A stretch of 5,758 bases of DNA, taken from Bacteriovoracaceae bacterium (GTDB lineage Bacteria > Bdellovibrionota > Bacteriovoracia > Bacteriovoracales > Bacteriovoracaceae). A program made the position numbers and the translations under genes. Below the pieces are notes generated by a model. It was not told where the DNA came from, did not search any database, and worked only from the letters and a program-made list of their open reading frames with translations. Positions 1 to 5,679 of this stretch are shown piece after piece. Each line of letters starts with the position of its first letter. Within the stretch, counting starts at the first letter, position 1. The DNA lies in assembly GCA_947448095.1 (NCBI GenBank), contig CANFNN010000195.1, positions 1 through 5,758 of the forward strand. Direction: 5' to 3'.

Positions 1-2
1 AA

Positions 3-1226
3 GCATTTGATCAGGCCCTCAAAGAATCAAAAGAATATTGGGATTACATCAAGGATAGATACCATTGCCCCAAAGAGGGAATGAAAGTCTGTGAATCAGT
101 AGATGCCAATCTCAACTATATAGATGGGATGGCGGATATTTACGAGGGAAGTATTGTCATTTCTGATGAAGAGAATCAAAAATCACTCACAGTTAGTAAA
201 AATTCAAAATGCGTAACATGGGATCCTTCACACCAAAACGTCAGAGACCTGCATAAAGATGTTTTTCGAGTTATTAGTTACTTACCAGAAATCAATTCTC
301 CCCTAGATCCTTGCGGGCACGTTCCTTTAAAAGATCGTAAAAGTGTAAACTCCAGTACTTCCCAGGCATCAGTTATTGGTTCGGCCATATCAGGATGTAT
401 GGTAGGAATTATTAAGGGCGTATTTTCAAATATCAAAGATTTCGTAAGCGGATTATGGGACATTCTCAAATTAGGATATGAGCTGACCGAAAAATTCGGT
501 AGTTTTATAGTCGATTTTCTTAAAGCTGCTTGGTACGGCTCAACAGCGACGTTTTTTGCAGAGTCTGCGGCCCAGGGTGAAGGATTTTTTAAAAAGCTTG
601 TTGATGGATTTAAATCAATTCCTCAAGCCATTTATAAAGCAGTTTCTTCAGGAGTTGCCGACTTTCAATGTCTAAACGGCCCGGCTCAAACAGCTGCAGT
701 TTGCAAAGGAGTAGGCTACGTTGGAACTGAAATATTCTTTGGAATTTTGACTGGTGGAGTTGGCACCGAGGCAAAGCTTGCTTCGAAATCAGCTGAAGTT
801 GCAAAAATGGCCTCAAAATCAAGTGAACTAACTAGGATTGCAAGTTCTGAAAAGAAATTGATTAAGGGAATGGAAGTTGTTGAAGCTGGAAATGCGGTAA
901 ATAAAACAAAATCAAAAATTGAAGCATTTAGAACTTTGTTTAAAGAAAAACTCCATCAAGTAAGTGGAGACTTCACCTCTCCGTCTGAATTTTTTAAGGG
1001 AGCAAAAGAAATCAATCGTGAAGAGGCTATCGCTTACATGAAAAAATTGAAACCTAATATAACGGAAGCAGACCTTAAACCTGGTAGTCGCTGGTCAGCG
1101 GTCATGAGATCGAAATTACATCCGGATAAATTTGAACAATTCGGCAGCAAAGAGTTATCTGAAATGGCCCATAAAGAATCTATAAACTTCCAAGGGCTTT
1201 TTGATTTAGCAGGGTCTGCACCTTAA
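3..1226 (+). CDS. 5'-truncated hypothetical protein with hydrophobic middle and C-terminal DjlA-like J domain
   Basis: The frame is open from base 3 with no stop, so the ATG at 81 is probably internal and the real start lies left of the window; the 26 codons before it read as ordinary protein, including a Cys that makes a CX7C pair with the Cys at residue 4 (numbering from the ATG at 81). Residues 1-95 are polar with Cys 4, 44 and 78. Residues 96-230 hold hydrophobic or amphipathic Gly/Ala/Phe-rich stretches (about 98-150 and 212-228) and Cys 106, 197 and 208, suggesting membrane contact and an oxidising compartment. Residues 233-262 form a 10-residue repeat. Residues 313-378 look like a J domain: a helix ending in SAVMRSKLHPDKF (HPD 347-349), then a helix around KELSEMAHKESINF, close in layout to the DjlA J domain. 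J domains stimulate Hsp70/DnaK ATPase. Family unknown to me; the J-domain call is fairly good, export is inference. The TAA overlaps the kdsD stop. Confidence 0.8.
   Translation, partial: AFDQALKESKEYWDYIKDRYHCPKEGMKVCESVDANLNYIDGMADIYEGSIVISDEENQKSLTVSKNSKCVTWDPSHQNVRDLHKDVFRVISYLPEINSPLDPCGHVPLKDRKSVNSSTSQASVIGSAISGCMVGIIKGVFSNIKDFVSGLWDILKLGYELTEKFGSFIVDFLKAAWYGSTATFFAESAAQGEGFFKKLVDGFKSIPQAIYKAVSSGVADFQCLNGPAQTAAVCKGVGYVGTEIFFGILTGGVGTEAKLASKSAEVAKMASKSSELTRIASSEKKLIKGMEVVEAGNAVNKTKSKIEAFRTLFKEKLHQVSGDFTSPSEFFKGAKEINREEAIAYMKKLKPNITEADLKPGSRWSAVMRSKLHPDKFEQFGSKELSEMAHKESINFQGLFDLAGSAP
777..866 (+). repeat. Three 30-bp (10-codon) degenerate tandem units inside the left-edge gene
   Basis: Residues 233-262 (from the ATG at 81) read as LASKSAEVAK, MASKSSELTR and IASSEKKLIK. 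The first two units are also similar at DNA level (gcttcgaaatca against gcctcaaaatca), while the third has drifted. The pattern of hydrophobic-Ala-Ser followed by charged residues suggests an extended amphipathic helix between the hydrophobic region and the J-like domain. It could equally be chance low complexity in a Lys/Ser/Ala-rich helix. Confidence 0.5.
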
Positions 1227-2212
1227 TGAGACTTTGATGAATGAAAGCCCGCTTTAAATAAATCATGCAACCGCAGCACTCCCTGAAATCTTCCATTTTC
1301 TACAATCGGAAGAACATTCAGTGGGCGATCCGTATCTTCCATTATTTTAAGCGCTTCAAAGGCAAGAATTGAAGGCAATAAAGTCGTTGGGTTTGAATTC
1401 ATGAATTCACTGATGGGTCTTTGAATCGCATCGATTCTTTTAGCAAATGCCCTACGAATATCGCCCTCAACAATGATACCTTTTATGATTTCACCACTTA
1501 CAACCGCACACATACCAACAGGTTTTTGAGTCATCGCCATAATGGCGTCCTGAAGAGTTGCTTGTTCATCTACCTGAGGACAATCATTTGCCGAAATCAT
1601 CAGCCGGTCCACTTTCAAACTTAAAGTTTTCCCCAAAAGTCCTGCTGGATGATTGACTGCAAATTTTTCTTTTGAAACTCCCAATACATTTTCATACAAA
1701 ACAGCCATGGCATCACCCAAGGCCAGAGCCACTGTGGTGCTGGTCGTGGGGGCCAGATCATTGATACAGGCTTCTTTTTCAACTGAAGCATCCAGAACTA
1801 TGCCTGATTTATCTGCAATCGGTGAATTCACTTTACCAACGAGGGCCACAATTCTTTCTTTAGGAATAGGTAGATATGGCAGAAGATTTAAAATTTCTTC
1901 TGTGGTGCCAGATTTAGAAATGAGGAGAATCGCATCAGCCTTTGAAACTCGTCCTAAATCGCCATGCATGGCCTCTGTGGGATGAAGAAAAAAAGACGCT
2001 AGGCCAAGAGATGAAAAAGTAGCGGCTATTTTCGTTCCAATGTGGCCAGATTTGCCGACTCCGCAGACAACTAAACTCCCCCCAGTTCCGGCCAATAATT
2101 CAAACAAACTTACCAATTGATTGGCAGTTTCTTCGTGAAAATTCTGTGCCGTTCGCTCCAATGCCTTGGCTTCAGAGACTAATACCTGGGTAAAGAGATT
2201 TTTATGGTTCAT
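1223..2212 (-). CDS. kdsD: D-arabinose 5-phosphate isomerase (KdsD/KpsF/GutQ family)
   Basis: Family role: interconverts D-ribulose 5-phosphate and D-arabinose 5-phosphate, the first step towards Kdo for LPS inner core (or capsule), in the cytoplasm. The 329 aa match the usual length of about 325. An SIS domain (about 30-180) has GVGKSGHIGTKIAATF at 51-66 and HPTEAMHGDLGR at 77-88; two CBS domains follow (about 200-260 and 268-322), ending in the family-typical LRLHDLFKAG. By alignment from memory to E. coli KdsD (K59, H88, E111, E152, H193) the equivalents K54, H83, E106, E147 and H188 are all present. The usual HPGG after the last His is HPAG here. The ATG start is preceded by GGAAAG 3 nt upstream. 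It diverges from the lipoprotein gene and its TAA overlaps the stop of the left-edge gene. The paralogue GutQ cannot be excluded by sequence alone, but nothing nearby suggests glucitol metabolism. Confidence 0.95.
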   Translation of the reverse strand: MNHKNLFTQVLVSEAKALERTAQNFHEETANQLVSLFELLAGTGGSLVVCGVGKSGHIGTKIAATFSSLGLASFFLHPTEAMHGDLGRVSKADAILLISKSGTTEEILNLLPYLPIPKERIVALVGKVNSPIADKSGIVLDASVEKEACINDLAPTTSTTVALALGDAMAVLYENVLGVSKEKFAVNHPAGLLGKTLSLKVDRLMISANDCPQVDEQATLQDAIMAMTQKPVGMCAVVSGEIIKGIIVEGDIRRAFAKRIDAIQRPISEFMNSNPTTLLPSILAFEALKIMEDTDRPLNVLPIVENGRFQGVLRLHDLFKAGFHSSKSH

Positions 2213-2263
2213 GTTCTTTCCAAATGATTTCTTTTTATCTAATTCATTGATATCATAAAAGTC
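2213..2263. promoter_or_regulatory. 51-bp divergent intergenic region, probable promoters for kdsD and the lipoprotein gene
   Basis: This is the only non-coding DNA between two divergent starts, so both promoters should lie here or in the gene ends. On the minus strand TATGAT (2257-2252) is a fair -10 hexamer that would give a leader of about 33 nt to kdsD, but no good -35 lies 16-18 bp away. On the plus strand TATCAT (2251-2256) overlaps it and would start transcription almost at the lipoprotein ATG. Both sit on the 8-bp palindrome TGATATCA (2248-2255). The location is firm, the exact elements are weak. Confidence 0.4.
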
Positions 2264-2785
2264 ATGAAGTTTTATCTTTTAATCATCCTGTTGCCCCTAT
2301 TAAACGGGTGTGCGAACTACGAAAAATTTCGTCAGGTGACTGAAGAGCTCGAAATTCCTAGTAAAATCTATCGCGCTGACTACAACCAGTCGTGGCAGGC
2401 CGTCATTCAGGTCATGCGTAAATACGATATTGCGCAACAGAATCAAGAAGCTGGTTTTATTAAAACTCGCTGGATGGATAATACTCTTGAAGTGAACTTC
2501 TCCGATTCTTTTGGATCTTCCGATGCCGTTAAAGCCGCTAAATTTAAATTAGTGGTAAACGTAGTTCGAGGTTTTAGAGCTTCTCGCGAAGTGACCAAGG
2601 TCACTATTTATAAACGCCAGCTAATGGAGCAAGACTTTCTTCAGGGTTGGAAAGAAGCCTCAACTGATGGGATTATTGAAAAAACCCTTCTCTACAGGAT
2701 AGAAAGATTGATTGCGACTGATAACAAGCTCAAAGAAATTGATAAAGCTCGCGAGAAAGAACAGTTAGAAAGCTCTGGTCTTTAG
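2264..2785 (+). CDS. Outer-membrane-type lipoprotein, BamC/NlpB-like
   Basis: The 173-aa product starts with a short lipoprotein signal peptide: K2, a hydrophobic run 4-13, and lipobox LNGC with Cys16 as the lipidated residue. Ala at +2 is not the Asp that retains lipoproteins in the inner membrane in enterobacteria, so outer-membrane sorting is expected. The mature part begins polar (17-40), then shows SWQAVIQVMRKYDI (43-56), EAGFIKTRW (62-70), a beta-rich stretch with conserved-looking KFKLVVNVVRG (93-103) and KVTIYKRQ (112-119), and a Lys/Glu-rich helical tail (140-170). A Trp helix followed by 'AG-I-T-W' and paired strands is the pattern of BamC-type helix-grip domains; BamC is an accessory lipoprotein of the outer-membrane protein assembly machine. 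That link is tentative, and other small envelope lipoproteins share the pattern. No clear ribosome binding site precedes the ATG; an in-frame stop at 2240 and no other good start leave it the best choice. It ends in a stop-stop overlap with the HEAT gene. Confidence 0.85.
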   Translation: MKFYLLIILLPLLNGCANYEKFRQVTEELEIPSKIYRADYNQSWQAVIQVMRKYDIAQQNQEAGFIKTRWMDNTLEVNFSDSFGSSDAVKAAKFKLVVNVVRGFRASREVTKVTIYKRQLMEQDFLQGWKEASTDGIIEKTLLYRIERLIATDNKLKEIDKAREKEQLESSGL

Positions 2786-3600
2786 ATCTTTTTAGTAACC
2801 ATAGACTTAGCATTCACCTGAGACCAAAATTTCCGACGGGCATCCGCTGATGAATTAGGAGAATTTCTGCCAGTGATCTTTTCCAGAGAATAATCCAAAT
2901 CCTCGATCAAATCTTGATATTTTGGCTTTTGAATCAGTTTGGCCAAAGGATTTTTAGCTTTTTCAAATTTGATATCGCCAATCGTTCGAATAATAGATCT
3001 GACAATAGAAGTTCGTTTACGGTTTCCTGCTTCTCCACTGTAATTAGATTTGTCATACATCATATTCCAAACCTGGGGAGCCAAGGGAGCAATATTCATT
3101 TTAGAAATATTATCGAGGGCCTGAACTCTGACGATCAGGGAAGAATCTTTTAGCGCCTTGGCATAAACCGAATGATAAGTGTCCTGTTTTAAGCCAAGCA
3201 GGGCTTTTAAAGAAGCCACTCGCATCATCCAGTGAGGATGATCGATAAATTTAGCAATGAAAGGAGCTGATTTTTTTCCCATGATCTGACCCAAAAGCAT
3301 GGTCGCATGCCAACGATTTTGTTCAGGATATTTACTTTCTTTCATGACTTTAATTAGAACCGGAACAGCTTTTTGACGATGCTTAAAGGTGTGGCGCTTT
3401 ATCATCGCTGCCAATCCTGGAGTTTTAGCATCCATACTGAACATATTCTCTAGTCGCTCAAGTGTAACTATATCTTCTTTAACCAGACTATTCTTCTGGC
3501 CACCAGGCTGCTTTAATAGCTGAATCGATTTATCCTGATTCGCACCTATGGCACTAAAAGAAATAAGTCCAGTAAGACAAATAGCAACACTTAACTTCAT
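2782..3600 (-). CDS. Exported HEAT-repeat protein
   Basis: The 272-aa product begins with a signal peptide (K2, hydrophobic 4-18, likely signal peptidase I cleavage after AIGA at 20), so it should be periplasmic or surface-exposed. After a polar linker (21-60), residues from about 75 to 225 form helix pairs of HEAT type: AVPVLIKVMKES (78-89) with RWHATMLLGQIMGKKSAPFI (96-115), HWMMRVASLKALLGL (123-137), SLIVRVQALDNISKM (154-168) and a further pair at about 195-223. The R/V-A-L-L spacing of about 30 residues is characteristic. The tail ITGRNSPNSS...RRKFW (242-259) resembles the 'LTG...W' segment that often closes such arrays. HEAT arrays are protein-binding scaffolds; no catalytic residues are seen. 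It starts 2 nt after the stop of the coiled-coil gene, with GGGG of that gene's last codons as a weak ribosome site, so co-transcription and coupled translation are likely. Partner unknown. Confidence 0.85.
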   Translation of the reverse strand: MKLSVAICLTGLISFSAIGANQDKSIQLLKQPGGQKNSLVKEDIVTLERLENMFSMDAKTPGLAAMIKRHTFKHRQKAVPVLIKVMKESKYPEQNRWHATMLLGQIMGKKSAPFIAKFIDHPHWMMRVASLKALLGLKQDTYHSVYAKALKDSSLIVRVQALDNISKMNIAPLAPQVWNMMYDKSNYSGEAGNRKRTSIVRSIIRTIGDIKFEKAKNPLAKLIQKPKYQDLIEDLDYSLEKITGRNSPNSSADARRKFWSQVNAKSMVTKKI

Positions 3601-3602
3601 AA

Positions 3603-4556
3603 TTACCCCAGCATTTTTTCAAATTCAGATAACAAATCTTCAGGTGTTTTATCTGATTTCTTTTTAGTCTCTTGAACATCCGGAGCAGCCATAACTGGTT
3701 CTTCTGGAATTGATTCAACCTCTTGTGGTAAATCTTCTTCTGCTGCAGCCGAAGAAAGAAAATCTTCCAAGGCTGCATTATCAAGAGTTTTCGACTCGCC
3801 TTGGCCCAGGTCTTCAAATAAATCACTCACGTCGGCTTGATTGAGAACGGGTTTAGGAGCCTCTTCTTTGAACTCTGGAAGCTTTTGTCCTTGAGCTGCT
3901 AAAGATTTACGAAGCTGGTCATTTTCTTGTTGAAGGCGTTTTAAGTTTGCAAGATCATCGGCGATGACTTCAAATTCTTTTAAACGATCTCGCAGATCAT
4001 CTCTTTCTTTTGAAATCATTTTTAATTCAGACTTAAGCGTGGCATCGCCACCACCGCCCGTTTTTGACTGAGCAAGTAAGGCTTCAAGTTCTTTGATCTT
4101 GGCTTCTGCTGTAGAGAGATTTCCCTGTGAGGAGTTTAGTTTTAATTCCATCTCACGATGTGAGACTTTCGAAGAAGAGAGTTGGCTCTCAAGAGCAGCG
4201 ATCTGAGCTTTCTTTTGGTTTAACTCTTCCATAAGGGCCGTAGAAGGAGCACCACTCATGGCAAGCCCATCACCACCCAGTAAATTTTGTAGAGGAATGA
4301 CCGAAGGAACTCCTCCTACATCTAATCCACCACCGCGAAAAAGTTGAGACTTAAGCGAAGTTGAGTTTTGGATAATAGAATCCAAATAACTTTTCACAAT
4401 ATTAGCGGGAATCGCATGTTTTAAATTTTGATATTTTCTTCGATTAGAAAACCATAACCATAAAAAAATGGTGGAAATAATAACCAGAAAACCAAACTGG
4501 ATAACCAAGATTTCTGGTCCAAACTTATCCATATAATTTATAGCAGTCTCGAACAC
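3603..4556 (-). CDS. Single-pass inner-membrane protein with cytoplasmic coiled coil and acidic tail motifs
   Basis: I recognise no named family. The start is GTG at 4556, chosen because GGAGGGG lies 4559-4565 just upstream; the next ATG (residue 9) has no such site. The 317 aa show: a mildly acidic N-terminus; one membrane helix at about 16-36; NRRKYQNLKH just after it, which by the positive-inside rule puts the N-terminus outside and the bulk in the cytoplasm; a Gly-rich linker (75-102, GGGLDVGG and LLGGDGLAMSG); a coiled coil in two blocks (108-165 and 172-222) split by GGGG at 167-170; and a Pro/Glu-rich tail (227-317) with three short amphipathic motifs, ADVSDLFEDLG (241-251), AALEDFLSSA (261-270) and TPEDLLSEFEKMLG (304-317). 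The layout resembles ZipA-like anchors or scaffolds, without sequence identity to them. It is the first gene of a unit with the HEAT protein. Confidence 0.85.
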   Translation of the reverse strand: MFETAINYMDKFGPEILVIQFGFLVIISTIFLWLWFSNRRKYQNLKHAIPANIVKSYLDSIIQNSTSLKSQLFRGGGLDVGGVPSVIPLQNLLGGDGLAMSGAPSTALMEELNQKKAQIAALESQLSSSKVSHREMELKLNSSQGNLSTAEAKIKELEALLAQSKTGGGGDATLKSELKMISKERDDLRDRLKEFEVIADDLANLKRLQQENDQLRKSLAAQGQKLPEFKEEAPKPVLNQADVSDLFEDLGQGESKTLDNAALEDFLSSAAAEEDLPQEVESIPEEPVMAAPDVQETKKKSDKTPEDLLSEFEKMLG

Positions 4557-4570
4557 AACCCCTCCGTGGA
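4557..4570 (-). promoter_or_regulatory. Strong ribosome binding site fixing a GTG start
   Basis: On the minus strand GGAGGGG (4565-4559) is followed by TT and the GTG at 4556-4554. The GGAGG core is 4 nt from the start codon when counted from its last G. It is the strongest Shine-Dalgarno match in the window and the reason to prefer GTG over the ATG eight codons later. Confidence 0.8.
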
Positions 4571-4572
4571 TA

Positions 4573-4597
4573 TGAGTTCCTCAAGCACTTTTGTGCT
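4573..4597 (-). other. Two tandem small stem-loops in the leader of the coiled-coil gene
   Basis: Read on the minus strand, AGCAC-AAAA-GTGCT (4597-4584) is a perfect 5-bp stem with a 4-nt loop, followed directly by TGAG-GAA-CTCA (4583-4573), a 4-bp stem. Neither is followed by a T-run, so they do not look like an intrinsic terminator for the IMPase gene. If the promoter at 4634-4606 is used, the first hairpin would sit 2-3 nt from the mRNA 5' end, a position that can protect transcripts from decay. The hairpins are seen in the sequence; their role is inferred. Confidence 0.45.
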
Positions 4598-4605
4598 CTA
4601 TGACT

Positions 4606-4634
4606 AGTATCTAACCCTCAGTAATTCTTGTCAA
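4606..4634 (-). promoter_or_regulatory. Sigma70-type promoter for the coiled-coil/HEAT operon
   Basis: On the minus strand TTGACA (4634-4629, perfect -35) is separated by exactly 17 bp from GATACT (4611-4606, four of six -10 positions). Transcription would begin near 4599, giving a leader of about 43 nt before the GTG at 4556. It lies in the only sizeable gap of this strand, just after the IMPase stop, which is where a second transcription unit would need a promoter. Confidence 0.6.
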
Positions 4635-4643
4635 AGTAAACTC

Positions 4644-5492
4644 TTAGCGGTTCAGAATGGACAATAGTTCCGGGTAAAGCGAGGGATGAGCGGTAAGGAC
4701 TGACGAACCAAAGGGATGGTATTCCTCCCCGGAAATACTAGATATTTTTACTCCAGCTTCTTTGCAGATAAGTCCGGCCGCGGCCATGTCCCAAGGCTGA
4801 AGCCGATGTTCCCAGTAGGCATCAAGCATTCCGGCAGCCACATAGCTCATCTCTAGGGCTGCGCTGCCAAGTCTTCGCATGGCCCGCACTTCGGGAAATC
4901 GCTTAAGCAGATCTTTTTCAACTCGCTTGCCAGTAAGGTTAGCTGACAAGAGTGCTTCACTGAAAGGCTTTTTGGCCTTACCTGCTTCCAGTCTGACCCT
5001 GACTTCTTTGTGTCCGATCAATCGATATAAGTATGCACCCTTACCTTTGATGGCATAAAAGAGTTCACAATTGACTGGGTTATAAACCACCCCAACTAAA
5101 GTTTCATTGCCCCTATTGAGCGCTAAACTGACACAAAAGAAGGGAACCTTGTTGAAAAAATTATTTGTCCCGTCCAGTGGATCAATCAGCCACAAGTATT
5201 GATCGGCTTTGGCACCTTCCATTTTCAGCTCTCTGGCAAAAGCATCTTCTTCAGAGAGAATTCCGTGGTCGGGGTAATGTTCACGAATTTTTTTGATGAC
5301 ATGAGATTCAGATAACAGGTCAGCTTCAGTCGCTAAACCTAGCTTCCCCTTATCTAATATTTTCAGAGGCTCGGTGTAGGATCGAATCAAATGATCATTG
5401 AGAATAGTTCCACAATCAAAGGCCCACTCGATCATTTGATCTAGGACTTTAGTTAGAGGAATCGTCTTCGTCTGAGTTTTCGTTTTTTTCAT
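4644..5492 (-). CDS. Inositol monophosphatase family protein (SuhB/IMPase-like, Mg-dependent phosphatase)
   Basis: Family role: hydrolysis of sugar or inositol monophosphates, with SuhB members also acting in rRNA transcription antitermination; the substrate here cannot be read from sequence. The 282 aa carry the family's metal sites: GILSEED (77-83, E81 equivalent to human IMPA1 E70), WLIDPLDGTNNF (101-112, D104 and D107, carbonyl L106) and PWDMAAAG (233-240, D235). T55 and D58 in LATEAD match the 'TxxD' site. The GSAALEMSYVAAG stretch (209-221) is also typical. The annotated ATG overlaps yacG by 44 nt and adds a Lys/Thr-rich head of about 16 residues compared with E. coli SuhB. The alternative ATG at 5435 (residue 20) would fall 13 nt after the yacG stop but has no visible ribosome site, whereas AGAG lies about 10 nt before the first ATG. 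Start uncertain, family certain. Confidence 0.93.
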   Translation of the reverse strand: MKKTKTQTKTIPLTKVLDQMIEWAFDCGTILNDHLIRSYTEPLKILDKGKLGLATEADLLSESHVIKKIREHYPDHGILSEEDAFARELKMEGAKADQYLWLIDPLDGTNNFFNKVPFFCVSLALNRGNETLVGVVYNPVNCELFYAIKGKGAYLYRLIGHKEVRVRLEAGKAKKPFSEALLSANLTGKRVEKDLLKRFPEVRAMRRLGSAALEMSYVAAGMLDAYWEHRLQPWDMAAAGLICKEAGVKISSISGEEYHPFGSSVLTAHPSLYPELLSILNR

Positions 5493-5679
5493 TTATAAGT
5501 TTCTCTAATGCCTCAGCTTCTTCTAAGGTTAATTTCTGTACAGGCACAGTATAAGACCCATTCAACCATTGTCCAAGATCAATCAGCCGACACTTCTCAC
5601 TGCAAAAGGGTCTGAATTCAGAAGAGTAATAATTAAATTTTTTTTTGCATCTGGGACAGATCACTGAAAGTATTTTCAT
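5449..5679 (-). CDS. yacG: YacG family zinc protein, DNA gyrase inhibitor
   Basis: YacG is a small zinc protein that binds GyrB and inhibits gyrase in E. coli. The 76-aa product has the four zinc ligands C8, C11, C26 and C30 (CPRC ... FCSEKC) and the family signature FRPFCSEKCRLIDLGQWLNG (23-42), nearly identical to the E. coli protein from memory. The tail is strongly acidic (NSDEDDSSN), also typical of the family. The ATG overlaps the TGA of an upstream reading frame in ATGA, with only a weak AAGAG ribosome site, suggesting translational coupling. It overlaps the following IMPase gene. Confidence 0.93.
   Translation of the reverse strand: MKILSVICPRCKKKFNYYSSEFRPFCSEKCRLIDLGQWLNGSYTVPVQKLTLEEAEALEKLINEKNENSDEDDSSN

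Noticed and set aside
1244..1255. Small palindrome AAAGC-CC-GCTTT just after the left-edge gene, inside the end of kdsD
   Set aside because: Loop of 2 nt or stem of 4 bp and no T-run on either strand; it is explained as kdsD coding sequence.
1653..1985. 110-codon open frame on the plus strand opposite kdsD
   Set aside because: It lies wholly antisense to a clear KdsD gene and its translation shows no domain or ribosome site.
2777..2793. Possible plus-strand terminator GGTC-TTTA-GATC followed by TTTTT, with the shared stop codons in the loop
   Set aside because: The stem is only 4 bp and includes a G-T pair; too weak to call an intrinsic terminator despite the T-run.
3554..3826. 90-codon minus-strand open frame across the coiled-coil/HEAT gene junction
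   Set aside because: Different frame from two well-supported genes; Lys/Leu-rich composition is the frame-shifted reading of their codons.
3730..4330. Possible simple-sequence or CRISPR-like repetition in the coiled-coil gene
   Set aside because: The recurring tct/ctt triplets are just Glu/Lys/Ser codons of a coiled coil read on the opposite strand; no regular repeat-spacer units exist.
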